This document shows, one piece after another, positions 1 through 8,978 of a DNA stretch of 64,000 nucleotides. Positions within the stretch are counted from its first letter, which is position 1, and every line of letters starts with the position of its first letter. The position numbers were made by a program, and so were the translations under genes. The notes beneath the pieces are model-generated. The model ran no database searches and was not told where the DNA came from. It saw only the letters and a program-made list of their open reading frames with translations. The DNA comes from Silvimonas soli (GTDB lineage Bacteria; Pseudomonadota; Gammaproteobacteria; Burkholderiales; Chitinibacteraceae), in the NCBI RefSeq assembly GCF_030035605.1, contig NZ_CP106736.1, positions 1,054,001 through 1,118,000 on the forward strand. Direction: 5' to 3'.

Positions 1-426
1 GCTATCCGATTCCAGTCGCTTGCAGAACGGGCAATCCGGATCGGAGAACACCACCAGTTTGCGACTGCCATCGCCGCGCACTTCTTTGAACGATTGATCC
101 AGCGGCAATTTGCTGAAATCGGTGCGGCGCAATTCAGCTGCGCGCGCTTCGGTAACGCTGGTCTTGTTTTTCATGTCGATCATGTCGCCGATCAACACGT
201 AATCACCCTTGATATCGGTGTACAGAATCTGGTGACCGGCAACGACCACTTCGTAGATTCCTTTCATGGGCGACGGGTTCACGCTGGTGATTTCGCGTCC
301 CGGCAATTGTTGCTGCAGCTTGTCGCGCAATTGCTTGGCATTGACGGTTTCTGCTTCGGCCGAACACGCGGTCAGGGCAACCAGACCCACAACCGCCAGG
401 CTACGCATCATTTTCGAAAACTTCAT
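1..426 (-). CDS. dsbC: Thiol:disulfide interchange protein DsbC (3' end outside window)
   Basis: Periplasmic disulfide isomerase and reductase that reshuffles wrong disulfides; it is kept reduced by DsbD. The 142 visible codons start at 426 behind an AAGGA ribosome site. They give a signal sequence (MKFSKMMRSLAVVGLVALTA), the N-terminal dimerisation domain and the start of the thioredoxin domain with the CPFC active site near residue 133; the rest lies beyond base 1. The signal ends in LTAC-SAEAE, so the leader matches a lipobox (LTAC) as well as a possible signal peptidase I site (AEA). Typical DsbC is soluble, so a lipid anchor would be unusual. Its start lies 10 bases after the stop of the upstream UbiH-family gene, so the two probably form one transcript. 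Confidence 0.93.
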   Translation of the reverse strand, partial: MKFSKMMRSLAVVGLVALTACSAEAETVNAKQLRDKLQQQLPGREITSVNPSPMKGIYEVVVAGHQILYTDIKGDYVLIGDMIDMKNKTSVTEARAAELRRTDFSKLPLDQSFKEVRGDGSRKLVVFSDPDCPFCKRLESDS

Positions 427-436
427 TGTTTATCCT

Positions 437-1612
437 TCAAGCGTTCATTGCATGCTGAATCAAACGGTTTTTCAGCCATACCCATTGGTCGGTCAACCCC
501 AGCCCGGTATTACGCATCAAGCGCAAAACCGGATTGGTGTTGTTGAAAAGTTTCTGCAGGCCATGCGTAACACCCTGCATCAGTAAAACATTCTCGCGCC
601 GGGCGCGTTCATAGCGCCGCAGCACAAGGTAATCACCACACTGCGTGGGCGCTTGGGCAGCCAGAACCTTTGCCAGTTCCATAGCATCGCCAAACCCCAG
701 ATTCACCCCCTGCCCCGCCAATGGATGCACCGCGTGGGCGGCATCGCCAATCAACGCCAGATGCGGGCGGGCCAGATCAGCCACATGCATCAAGCGCAGC
801 GGAAAAGCCGCCGGAGGCGTACGCAATTGCAATTGCCCCAGACGCCCCTGCCCGGCCTGCGCCACTTGCTCGCACAACTCAGCGGGAGAAAGCGCCAGCA
901 ACGCTTGTTTACGCTCGTCGTTGCAAGACCAGACCATGGACATCCGTTGCCCGGCCAATGGCAACCAGGCCATCACGCCGTCGGCAAAGAACCACTGACT
1001 GGCGGTACTCAGATGTGGTTTTTCGCAATCAAAATTGGCAACCACGCCCCATTGTTCATAGGACGTTGTTTTATCTTCGATGCCCATTTGCGCGCGCACC
1101 CAGGATTGCACGCCATCTGCGCCTACCACCAGACGCGCGCTCAAGCGGCGACCCTCTTCCAGCGCCAGCAGCATGCCATCGCTTTCGTCGTGCAAAGCAC
1201 TGGGTTTGGCTGGAGCAATCAGCGTGACATTAGGCGCGGCTTGCGCTGCCAGCCACAACGCACGCTGCAGTTCGCGCGATTCGACAATCTGTGCCAGTTC
1301 ATCAGTGCCCGCATCGGTAGCATTGAAGGCCAGTTCCGAACGACCATCATCCCCGGCAATGCGCATCTGCGCGACGGATTGCAGGCGAGTGGCGTCCATG
1401 TGCTGCCAGGCGCCAATCGCAGTCAAAAACCGGCGGCTGGCCGGGCTGATGGCGTAAATGCGGCTATCCCAGGTTTGGGCATCCCAAGTCTGGGCGGGCT
1501 CGCGGCTATCAAGCAAAGTGACCTGCAGCCGGGTGTCTTTCAGTGCGCACGCCAGCGCGCAGCCCACCAGACCACCACCCACGATCAGAACATCTGCGTC
1601 GTAAAATTTCAT
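437..1612 (-). CDS. UbiH/UbiF/VisC/COQ6 family FAD-dependent hydroxylase
   Basis: Flavin monooxygenase of the family that hydroxylates the aromatic ring during ubiquinone synthesis. From the ATG at 1612 the product has 391 residues: FAD-binding GGGLVG at 12-17, a middle DG motif in VVGADGVQSWVR, and the C-terminal GDAAHAVHPLAGQG flavin/substrate motif near 289, all typical of the family. A longer in-frame start at 1687 would add 25 residues without family character, and the usual family start is a few residues before the Rossmann strand, so 1612 is preferred. It precedes dsbC by 10 bases. Which ring position it hydroxylates (UbiH, UbiF or UbiI type) cannot be told from the motifs alone. Confidence 0.9.
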   Translation of the reverse strand: MKFYDADVLIVGGGLVGCALACALKDTRLQVTLLDSREPAQTWDAQTWDSRIYAISPASRRFLTAIGAWQHMDATRLQSVAQMRIAGDDGRSELAFNATDAGTDELAQIVESRELQRALWLAAQAAPNVTLIAPAKPSALHDESDGMLLALEEGRRLSARLVVGADGVQSWVRAQMGIEDKTTSYEQWGVVANFDCEKPHLSTASQWFFADGVMAWLPLAGQRMSMVWSCNDERKQALLALSPAELCEQVAQAGQGRLGQLQLRTPPAAFPLRLMHVADLARPHLALIGDAAHAVHPLAGQGVNLGFGDAMELAKVLAAQAPTQCGDYLVLRRYERARRENVLLMQGVTHGLQKLFNNTNPVLRLMRNTGLGLTDQWVWLKNRLIQHAMNA

Positions 1613-1741
1613 GCGGGTGAGTTTAGCAGATGCCTGGTGTCCCTTGGGCGGCCCCAACTGCGCTTCTGACAAATTGACCATCAACAATACCCGGTGACGG
1701 GCGCGTCGCTTAATCCATCACACGCTGTCAGGCTAGCGGCC

Positions 1742-4021
1742 ATGTTGCTGCGTTATCTGTCTGTCCTGGCCAGTTTTGTCACCGGTGTTTGTCTCTTGCA
1801 AATACAACCGGTCTTGCCAGCTTTGCTCTGGCCGCTGCTGGTGGCATTGGCCGCCGCCACGTTGGTTTGGCAGGCACAACGCTGGCGCCTGGCAGGTTTG
1901 ATCATCCTTGCGGCGACCTTGGGTTTTGGCTACGCCGATCTTCGCGCAAATTGGCGGCTGGCCGACCGGCTACCGCAAAACATGGAGCGCCAAGTGATCA
2001 CAGCGCGCGGTTATGTCGCTGGCTTGCCGCAAACCGGGCAATTTGGTCCGCGCTTTGTGTTCGTCACGCAGGATGTACTGACCGCCGGCGCCACACTGCC
2101 GCGCCGACTCTCCGTTCAGTGGTACGGCGATCATCCGGAACTGCGCAGCGGTACGCGCTGGGAGTTCGATCTCTCCGCCAAACGCCCGCACGGCCAGCAA
2201 AATCCCGGTGGCTTTGATGTGGAAGGCTGGATGCTACAACAGAACCTCGGCGGCAGTGCCAGCGTGAAAGGCGCCAGACCGTTGCCGGGTTATGCCTGGC
2301 AGGCCGCTATTGACCGGGTACGTGAAGGCATCGTCGATCATATCAACGCCGTGCTGGGCGACGCACCCTACGCTGGTGTCATCGCCGCCATCGCGACTGG
2401 AGATCGCCGTGGAATCTCACCTGAACAGTGGCAAAGCTTTGCCCGGGCCGGGATCAATCATTTAATCGTCATATCAGGACTTCACATCAGCATGGTCGCC
2501 GCGCTCGCCGGATTGGCAGCCGGCGGTGTCGTTCGCCGCATCCCCATTCTCGCCCGCCGCTTGAGCATTCCCCGATTGCGCCTGTGGTGTGGGCTAGCTG
2601 CGGCGATTGGCTACAGCCTGTTGGCCGGGCTCGGTATCCCGACGCAACGCGCCGTCCTCATGCTGGCTGTTGGCGTTCTGTGCCTGGTCAGCGCGCGGCC
2701 GATGGCACGCAGCCTGATCTGGCTGTTGGCGTTATTCATCGTGGTACTGGTTGATCCTTTTGCCGTCATTTCTGCCGGGTTCTGGTTATCGTTTCTGGCC
2801 GTCGGCGCCTTGTTGTGGCTGAGCGGCAACCGTTTGCAACAAGCGCGAGGCTGGCGCGGCTGGGCGTCTATGCAACTCGCCGCAACGTTAGGCACCCTGC
2901 CCATTCTGCTTTGCGTATTCGGCCGCATGCCGTTGATTTCTCCACTGGCCAATGCCATCGCCATTCCAGTAGTCAGCATGGTGGTCACGCCACTCACTTT
3001 GGTCGGACTACTGGACCCCACTGGTTATGCGCTGCAGGCGGCGGAACGCGTGTTTGCGTACACCAACTTTGCTGTGACATGGCTGAGCAGCCTGGCACCT
3101 TCCCCGGTTTTCGTTCCGCCATCGCGCTTTGCTGTGGCGTTCGCGCTGCCGGGCGTGCTGATCTTGCTGTTGCCGCGTGGGCTGCCCGGGCGCTGTTTTG
3201 GACTGGTGATGCTATTGCCCTTGTTCGTTGTTCCCGCTGTCCGAGTAACTGAAGGCGAATTCCGGGCAACGGTAATCGACGTCGACCAGGGCTTGTCGGT
3301 ATTGATCCAGACCCGTCAGCACACGCTAGTGTTTGATACTGGCAAACCCGGCCAGGCGCAGCGGGCAATCTTGCCGGTGCTGCAAAGCAACGGCGTTTCA
3401 TCACTCGACACCTTGGTGGTGTCGCACAAAGATAATGATCACTCCGGCAGTGCCGAAGCGCTGATGCACGCGATTCCGGTGAATACGTTGCGGGCGCAGT
3501 TGCCGACGGATCATCCGGCGCATGCGCTGGCCCGACACGATGAACCTTGCGCAGCTGGCGACGCGTGGACTTGGGATGGCGTGGAGTTCACCGTGTTGTG
3601 GCCAGTGGCCGGAGAACCCATGCCCGATGAAAATGCTCGCGGTTGCGTACTGGAAATCGAAACCGCCCATGCCCGCATGCTGATTACCGCCGATGTGGGC
3701 GTCGCCCAGGAAGCCGCCATGCTGGAGCGCAACTGGCTAGGGCATTTCAACGTCGTGGTCGCCGGGCACCACGGCAGCATTACTTCGTCATCACTAGCCT
3801 TTGTCGAGACGACACACCCGGACTGGGTGGTGTACTCATCCGGCTTTCTCAACCGCTTTCGTCATCCCCGGCCAGAAATCGTCGCACGTTACGCCGCACA
3901 AGGTGCGCAGGATTTGCGCACCGATCGGGACGGCGCCGTCATCATCACAACCAGCGGTAGCGAAGTAGCCATTGAGCGCTGGCGCGAAACGCATCCACAT
4001 TACTGGTTTATGCAGTGGTGA
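1742..4021 (+). CDS. comEC: DNA internalisation competence protein ComEC/Rec2
   Basis: Inner-membrane channel that carries single-stranded DNA into the cytoplasm during natural transformation. The 759-residue product has the three expected parts: an N-terminal soluble OB-like domain between two hydrophobic stretches (about 1-200), the polytopic Competence domain (about 210-500), and a C-terminal metallo-beta-lactamase-like domain whose metal motif reads SHKDNDHSG near 561-569, followed by AGHHGS. The ATG at 1742 is chosen; a GTG at 1694 would add 16 residues but has no better ribosome site. The gene is divergent from the UbiH-family gene. Its presence suggests the organism may be naturally transformable, though no other competence gene is in the window. 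Confidence 0.93.
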   Translation: MLLRYLSVLASFVTGVCLLQIQPVLPALLWPLLVALAAATLVWQAQRWRLAGLIILAATLGFGYADLRANWRLADRLPQNMERQVITARGYVAGLPQTGQFGPRFVFVTQDVLTAGATLPRRLSVQWYGDHPELRSGTRWEFDLSAKRPHGQQNPGGFDVEGWMLQQNLGGSASVKGARPLPGYAWQAAIDRVREGIVDHINAVLGDAPYAGVIAAIATGDRRGISPEQWQSFARAGINHLIVISGLHISMVAALAGLAAGGVVRRIPILARRLSIPRLRLWCGLAAAIGYSLLAGLGIPTQRAVLMLAVGVLCLVSARPMARSLIWLLALFIVVLVDPFAVISAGFWLSFLAVGALLWLSGNRLQQARGWRGWASMQLAATLGTLPILLCVFGRMPLISPLANAIAIPVVSMVVTPLTLVGLLDPTGYALQAAERVFAYTNFAVTWLSSLAPSPVFVPPSRFAVAFALPGVLILLLPRGLPGRCFGLVMLLPLFVVPAVRVTEGEFRATVIDVDQGLSVLIQTRQHTLVFDTGKPGQAQRAILPVLQSNGVSSLDTLVVSHKDNDHSGSAEALMHAIPVNTLRAQLPTDHPAHALARHDEPCAAGDAWTWDGVEFTVLWPVAGEPMPDENARGCVLEIETAHARMLITADVGVAQEAAMLERNWLGHFNVVVAGHHGSITSSSLAFVETTHPDWVVYSSGFLNRFRHPRPEIVARYAAQGAQDLRTDRDGAVIITTSGSEVAIERWRETHPHYWFMQW

Positions 4022-4093
4022 TAAGCTAGCGCTCTATTAGTACATCCATATCTGCAGCGCTTCGCCGCTTGATTGCGCACTTGCGAGACTTCC

Positions 4094-4879
4094 ATGCCCA
4101 CGCTTTCTGCCATTTATCGTTATCCGGTTAAATCCACCCAAGGTCTGTCGCTAACGACCAGCGAGTTGTCCCCGTCGGGCCTGCCCGATGATCGCGCGTG
4201 GATGGTGACTTCAACCGAGGGCCGCATGATTACCGGGCGTGATTGCCCAACGCTGGTCAAAGTCGTCACCGACGTGGACGAGCACAGCCTGACCTTGTCC
4301 GCTCCTGGCATGCCGGTCCTGAGCGTGGAACGCGCATTGTTTAGTCAGGCCTGCCCGGCATCGGTGTGGAAAGACGATTTTGCGGCCTGGTCTGGCGCCA
4401 AGTCGGCAGACGCCTGGTTCAGTGATTATCTGGGCCGCGCGGCGCGGTTGTTGTATACCGGCGAAACCCAGCGTCGGGTGCGGCCTTTTCCGGATGTGCC
4501 ACTGTCTTTTGCCGACGGATTTCCACTACTGTTGATTGGCGAAACTTCACGCCAGCAACTCAGCGAATGGGTTGGCCGGGATATGGAAATGGCACGGTTC
4601 CGGCCCAACCTGGTGATATCCGGCGCACCCGCCTTTGCCGAGGATGGCTGGAAGCAGATCCGCATTGGCAATGTGATGTTTCAGATTGCCAAGCCCTGCG
4701 GGCGCTGTGTATTCACCACGGTTGATCCTCAAACGGCCGAAAAGTCAGCCGACCAGGAACCACTGCGTACCATCGCCCAGCGGCGTAAAGGCCCGGAAGG
4801 GGCAGAGTTCGGGCAAAACGTGCTGGCAGGCAATGTTGGGCGGATTGAAGTAGGCATGCCGGTCGAGATTCTGGAGTAA
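4094..4879 (+). CDS. MOSC domain-containing protein, YcbX/mARC-like
   Basis: Molybdenum-cofactor sulfurase C-terminal (MOSC) type protein. Family members bind molybdenum cofactor and reduce N-hydroxylated compounds. The 261 residues contain an N-terminal MOSC beta-barrel domain (about 1-120, beginning MPTLSAIYRYPVKSTQG) and the MOSC domain with RFRPNLVISG and the KPCGRC motif; Cys202 is the likely molybdenum ligand. E. coli YcbX is about 100 residues longer and ends in a 2Fe-2S ferredoxin domain, which is absent here, so electrons must come from a separate partner. The ATG at 4094 is chosen over a TTG at 4073 because the family begins at this point. Confidence 0.85.
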   Translation: MPTLSAIYRYPVKSTQGLSLTTSELSPSGLPDDRAWMVTSTEGRMITGRDCPTLVKVVTDVDEHSLTLSAPGMPVLSVERALFSQACPASVWKDDFAAWSGAKSADAWFSDYLGRAARLLYTGETQRRVRPFPDVPLSFADGFPLLLIGETSRQQLSEWVGRDMEMARFRPNLVISGAPAFAEDGWKQIRIGNVMFQIAKPCGRCVFTTVDPQTAEKSADQEPLRTIAQRRKGPEGAEFGQNVLAGNVGRIEVGMPVEILE

Positions 4880-4908
4880 CCGTCCGCCTGCGGGATGCTG
4901 GTTAGCGC

Positions 4909-5823
4909 TCATGCGCCAGCCAGAGACACCCGTGCCACGACCGTATTGCCTTCGCCCTGATATTCGATCTGGTCAAACGACAGCATGCGCGCCATGGAAA
5001 TGCCGCGCCCGTGCGGATCAAACGCCCGCTCCGGCGAAAACTCCAGGAATGGCCGCCAGTCAAAACCCGCGCCCTGATCGGTGATCACGATGGTGATTGC
5101 CGCCTCACCCCGCTGAAACTGCACCCTTACGCGGCGACCGGCGTAGTCCGGGTGGCTCAGCCGGGACTCAATTTCATCCTGCCAACGCCCTAACTGCAAC
5201 AGCCGCGTTTTTTCGCCATAGCGAATGCCTAAATTGCCATGCTCAACCGCATTCACCAGCAATTCGGACAAACCCAGCGCCACGCGTTGGGGTTCCGGGC
5301 AGGCGTGCGATAACACTAGCGTGAGTTGCCGGGCTTCTTCCAGTGAACGGAATTCGAACTCGGCATTGATCAACTGGCCATAATTGCCAGCTTGCGCCAC
5401 CAGTTGCTGTTCAAGCCGGCGCTTTTCGCGATAGAAATCCACCGCCGCGCTGACAATGGCCAGCAGCATGTCGCGCTGAAACGGCTTTATTAGATAGTAA
5501 TACGCCCCGGCGGTAAGCCCTTCCCGCACGTTTTCCGCTGCGCCAACTGCCGTTTGCATGATCACGGGGACCTGCATCAGCTCCGGTTGCTGCTTGAGCC
5601 GCGCCAGCAATGCCATGCCATCCATCCGCGGCATCATGCGATCCAGCAATATGGCATCGAACGCCCGATCAGTTGCCAGCAAGTCCCATGCAGCCTCGCC
5701 GTCTTCGGCAGTAATGACTTCATAATCAGCGTCTTGCAGATGCTCGCTCAGGATTTCGAGATTGAACGGCTCGTCATCCACAATCAACAAACGGGGTTTT
5801 CTATCGATACTGCCGGAATTCAT
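4909..5823 (-). CDS. Response regulator with RsbW-like serine-kinase/ATPase output domain
   Basis: Two-component regulator of 304 residues. The receiver domain (about 10-128) has the acidic pair Asp16-Asp17, the phospho-acceptor Asp61 in LLDRMMP and Lys113 in LIKPF. A linker of about 30 charged residues leads to a GHKL ATPase domain of the anti-sigma kinase (RsbW/SpoIIAB) type: N box ELLVNAVEHGN with Asn191, DQGAGF at 249-254 and HGRGIS at 271-276. There is no DNA-binding or classical histidine-phosphotransfer region. By analogy with known receiver-RsbW fusions it probably acts by protein-protein partner switching, but no sigma factor or STAS antagonist lies nearby. Its start is 48 bases after the stop of the ParA-like gene, so co-transcription is likely. 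Confidence 0.85.
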   Translation of the reverse strand: MNSGSIDRKPRLLIVDDEPFNLEILSEHLQDADYEVITAEDGEAAWDLLATDRAFDAILLDRMMPRMDGMALLARLKQQPELMQVPVIMQTAVGAAENVREGLTAGAYYYLIKPFQRDMLLAIVSAAVDFYREKRRLEQQLVAQAGNYGQLINAEFEFRSLEEARQLTLVLSHACPEPQRVALGLSELLVNAVEHGNLGIRYGEKTRLLQLGRWQDEIESRLSHPDYAGRRVRVQFQRGEAAITIVITDQGAGFDWRPFLEFSPERAFDPHGRGISMARMLSFDQIEYQGEGNTVVARVSLAGA

Positions 5824-5871
5824 GAATACAGCACTCCTGAGTCAAATCATGCGGCGAACACACCTGGGCCG

Positions 5872-6648
5872 CTACTTTGCCAGTGATTGATAGAGCTCGC
5901 TAAACGCTTGCGCAAGTTTATGGCGTGGATCCAGTTGCACCAATGGCATCGCCCGCTCATGCGATTCGCGGATTTTGACCGAACTGGATAAGTAGGGCTG
6001 CAGTACCGGCAGCCCTTGGGCGGCGAGTTCCTCGACCATTCGGGTCGGCAAACTGGCGCGCGCCTGAAACTGGTTCACGATGATGCCTTCCACTTCCAGC
6101 CGCGGATTGTGATCCGCCTTGATTTCCGCCACTCGCCCCAGCAAACCGACCAATGCTTCACGCGAAAACGCGTCGCAATCGAAGGGAATCAGGCACCGAT
6201 CGGCGGCAATCAGCGCTGAAAGCGTGAAGAAGTTAAGCGCCGGTGGCGTATCAAGCCAGATTTCGTCGAAGCGCCCGCCAAACTCCTGCAACGATTCACG
6301 CAGCTTGTAGATCTTGTAGCGCGCTTCCAGTTTGCTTTGCTGCTCGGCCAGGCTGTCGCCAGCAGGGAGAAGAAACAAGCCCGGGCACGGCGTGGCATGG
6401 ACGAAATCATCCATCACGTGAGCGTAAAGACTGAAATTAAGTGTTTGCTCGAAGAACTCGGTCAGCGTCGGCGTGGCCTGCGCCAGCACCTCGCCCAACA
6501 GGTAGCGACTGGTGTTGGCTTGCGGGTCGAGATCGACTACCAGCACCGAACGACCGGCTATGGCGGCCGCTGCAGCGAGATTGACTGTGATGGTGGACTT
6601 GCCCACCCCACCCTTCTGATTGAACACCACACGACATACCATGGGCAT
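5872..6648 (-). CDS. ParA/Soj-family partitioning ATPase
   Basis: Cytoplasmic P-loop ATPase of 258 residues with the deviant Walker A of the ParA/MinD family, KGGVGKST at 12-19, followed by VVDLDPQANTS (Walker A-prime region) and LDTPP (Walker B). This type binds DNA nonspecifically and positions plasmids, chromosomes, chemoreceptors or other cargo. No parB or parS is adjacent and the partner downstream is a receiver/RsbW-like regulator, so a role in positioning or signalling rather than chromosome segregation is plausible but unproven. A second in-frame ATG lies two codons in; the first (6648) follows an AAGAGA site. Confidence 0.82.
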   Translation of the reverse strand: MPMVCRVVFNQKGGVGKSTITVNLAAAAAIAGRSVLVVDLDPQANTSRYLLGEVLAQATPTLTEFFEQTLNFSLYAHVMDDFVHATPCPGLFLLPAGDSLAEQQSKLEARYKIYKLRESLQEFGGRFDEIWLDTPPALNFFTLSALIAADRCLIPFDCDAFSREALVGLLGRVAEIKADHNPRLEVEGIIVNQFQARASLPTRMVEELAAQGLPVLQPYLSSSVKIRESHERAMPLVQLDPRHKLAQAFSELYQSLAK

Positions 6649-6853
6649 TGATCTCTTACCAGAGCCTTGCGGGAAGTCAATATAGCACGCGGGTATGTAG
6701 CGCGTTAGGTCAAAAAAATTCCGTAAAAATTCACATTATGCCGTTGGAAATAGTTACGGGTGTGCCAGAAGCCCTCTCCTTAAACTGCATCCAAGTTTGC
6801 GGCCATGCCGACAAGCCAAACAAGACGTGGATTAAGACAAAGGAGAACACATT

Positions 6854-7921
6854 ATGAAAATCAAATACACAACACTCGCAGTTGCTCTGGCTCTGGGTGC
6901 TGGCGCTGCCATGGCTGACGTGACCATCGACGGTAACATCACCGGTGGCGTGCAATACCTGAAGGCTGGCGACACCAAGTCCGGCGGTGTTTCTTATGAT
7001 GCAATCATTGGTGTGTCCGGTAGCGACAAGCTGGATGCCGGCGGCAAGCTGATCTGGCGTGTTGAGCAAGAAATCCAGAGCCAGCCTGGCGACCGCAGCC
7101 AAGGCGGCGTAGCCAACTGGGGCAACCGTCAAGCGTACATCGGTCTGACTGGTGACTACGGTACATTCCGCGCCGGTAACATGCTGACCCCGACTTATGA
7201 CACTCTGGACGCTCTGTATGCCAACACTGGCGCAGAATGGCTGGCACGTGACTACGGTATGGGTCAGTCGAACTACGCCAAGAACGTAGCTCGTTACGAC
7301 ACCCCTAACCTGTACGGCTTCAACGCTTCGGCAGCTTACCTGTTTGAAGATCAAGGCGTGCAAGGCAACAAGGGCTACGACGTTGCTGCAACCTACAAGT
7401 GGGAAGGCCTGGGTGTTCAAGGTACTTACCAAAAACGTGACAACGTTCAGTCCTCCACTACTGACGTGACTTCGCAACAAGTGCTGCCAGATGGCACCAA
7501 CACCAAAGACTGGTACGCTGGTGCGAACTACAAGTTCGGCAATGGTATCGGCGTGAAAGGTGGCTTCAAGCGAGCTCAAGCTGATGGCACCGCACTGGGT
7601 GGCGAACAACGTCAAGACATGTGGATTGCTCAAGGTTCGTACGAAACCGGCAAGCACGGCGTGTACCTGAGCTACTTCAACCTGCGTGATGGCAAGCTGA
7701 ACGGCGCTGACCAGAAAGACTCCGGCGCACAAGCAATTGACGCACGTTACAACTACAGCCTGTCCAAGCAATCGCTGGCGTTTGTTGACGCTCGCTACGT
7801 GAAGAACCAGGACAACGCATCGTTCAGCGCAGCTGACGACGCGCTGTACTACGGCAACACCGGTGCAGATGCTGGTGAAAGCAGCTACCGCGTCATGGCT
7901 GGCGTGAAGACCTACTTCTAA
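6854..7921 (+). CDS. Gram-negative porin (trimeric 16-strand general porin family)
   Basis: Outer-membrane channel of 355 residues. A clean signal peptide ends after residue 21 (AMA-DVTIDG). The mature part starts with the typical first strand VTIDGNITGGVQY, is rich in alternating hydrophobic and aromatic residues, contains the ADSK-like family stretch of betaproteobacterial porins (KTGDYGTFRAGNM region) and ends in the sorting signal VKTYF with C-terminal Phe. An AAAGGAG site precedes the ATG by seven bases. Codon choice is strongly biased toward C-ending and major codons compared with its neighbours, consistent with very high expression. It stands alone, followed by a strong terminator. Confidence 0.95.
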   Translation: MKIKYTTLAVALALGAGAAMADVTIDGNITGGVQYLKAGDTKSGGVSYDAIIGVSGSDKLDAGGKLIWRVEQEIQSQPGDRSQGGVANWGNRQAYIGLTGDYGTFRAGNMLTPTYDTLDALYANTGAEWLARDYGMGQSNYAKNVARYDTPNLYGFNASAAYLFEDQGVQGNKGYDVAATYKWEGLGVQGTYQKRDNVQSSTTDVTSQQVLPDGTNTKDWYAGANYKFGNGIGVKGGFKRAQADGTALGGEQRQDMWIAQGSYETGKHGVYLSYFNLRDGKLNGADQKDSGAQAIDARYNYSLSKQSLAFVDARYVKNQDNASFSAADDALYYGNTGADAGESSYRVMAGVKTYF

Positions 7922-7951
7922 TCAACCGGTCTCTCCTGGTAATTTGAAGTT

Positions 7952-7976
7952 AGCCGGGCCGCAAGGCCCGGCTTTT
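7952..7976 (+). terminator. Rho-independent terminator of the porin gene
   Basis: Perfect 9-bp G+C-rich stem AGCCGGGCC / GGCCCGGCT closed by a GCAA tetraloop and followed by TTTTG, 31 bases after the porin stop. Confidence 0.9.
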
Positions 7977-8012
7977 GTTTGCGCGTCATTTGGGCAACTG
8001 CGGGATTCATCA

Positions 8013-8885
8013 TTACCGATAATGCTGGCGAAACTGCCTTGGGGTAATTCCTTTGGTGGCCAGAAACTGGCGATTGAAATGCGCCAGATTCCGATAGCCC
8101 GCAATCTCGGCAATCACCCCAACGGGTTTGCTGGTCTGAATGAGTAGTTGGCAAGCGTGCCCGATGCGCAACTGCGCTTGATAAGCCGTCACGGTTTTGC
8201 CGGTATGGCGCTTGAAGAAGCGGTGAAACGCCCCGACCGACAACGCCACCTTGCGTGCCAACTCCTCCACCGGCACTGGTTCGGCAAAACGCTGATGCAA
8301 AATATCCAGTACCTTGCCCAGCCGTTCACCACTACCATCCGTACTCGCCCGCATGATCTGTGCAGATAATGTCTGCGCGCTGGCGTCCTGCGCCAGATCA
8401 AGCAACACATCCAGCAATACGGGCATGCGCCGCCCGGCATCCAACGCATTTAACGACAGCAATTTGGGCTGCACGCGAGCAGCCGCTTCGGCAGAAAAAG
8501 CCAATGCTTGCAACGCGTTATCCGCCAGTCGCTGGATAGGCAGCAACTCCGGCAAATCCGTCACCAACCGCGTTACCCAATCCCGACTGAACCACACCAC
8601 AACTGCCAGCACCGGGCGTGTGCTTTCCAATGCCTGCGCGGCGGACCAGGTATGTGGCAAGTTAGGCCCGACCAGCACCAGATCTCCATCGGCAAAGTCG
8701 CCCAGGTGATCCCCCACATAGCGCTGGCCGCACGCGTTAACCGTCAGCGTCAGTTCGTATTCGGGATGGTAATGCCACTCAAAAGGCAACTCCGGTAGCT
8801 CGCGCCACAGCAACGCCCAGGATGCGCCATCGGGAACAGTAACGTGCTCTAGTTGCGGCTTCACTTTTGTACCTGCACTGCGCAA
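8013..8885 (-). CDS. AraC-family transcriptional regulator with N-terminal cupin domain
   Basis: DNA-binding regulator of 290 residues. The N-terminal half is a cupin-like sensor (FEWHYHPEYELTLTVNACGQ at about 36-55, with several His/Glu residues typical of the barrel). The C-terminal 100 residues contain the two AraC helix-turn-helix motifs, including GVIAEIAGYRNLAHFNRQF in the second motif. It is divergent from the phytanoyl-CoA-dioxygenase-like gene with 93 bases between the starts, so that gene is the most likely target. The ligand is unknown; the cupin family often senses sugars or small acids. Confidence 0.88.
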   Translation of the reverse strand: MRSAGTKVKPQLEHVTVPDGASWALLWRELPELPFEWHYHPEYELTLTVNACGQRYVGDHLGDFADGDLVLVGPNLPHTWSAAQALESTRPVLAVVVWFSRDWVTRLVTDLPELLPIQRLADNALQALAFSAEAAARVQPKLLSLNALDAGRRMPVLLDVLLDLAQDASAQTLSAQIMRASTDGSGERLGKVLDILHQRFAEPVPVEELARKVALSVGAFHRFFKRHTGKTVTAYQAQLRIGHACQLLIQTSKPVGVIAEIAGYRNLAHFNRQFLATKGITPRQFRQHYR

Positions 8886-8978
8886 TGAAACGTCACAATA
8901 GTATCAAACTGCGCCAGCTACGGCGCAATTCACCGGTCTTTGCCCGTGCACAATCAACCGTCCACACCGGAGACCGAC

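Noticed and set aside
653..1669. Plus-strand frame of 338 residues opposite the UbiH-family gene
   Set aside because: Antisense shadow of a gene with intact FAD motifs; rich in Gln, His and Arg with no recognisable motif.
1694..1741. GTG start for comEC at 1694
   Set aside because: It adds 16 residues without family similarity and no better ribosome site; the ATG at 1742 is preferred.
6731..7771. 346-residue open frame on the minus strand across the porin gene
   Set aside because: It is the antisense frame of a highly biased porin gene; its composition (Val, Thr, Ser, Cys-rich without motifs) has no protein-family character and the porin is certain.
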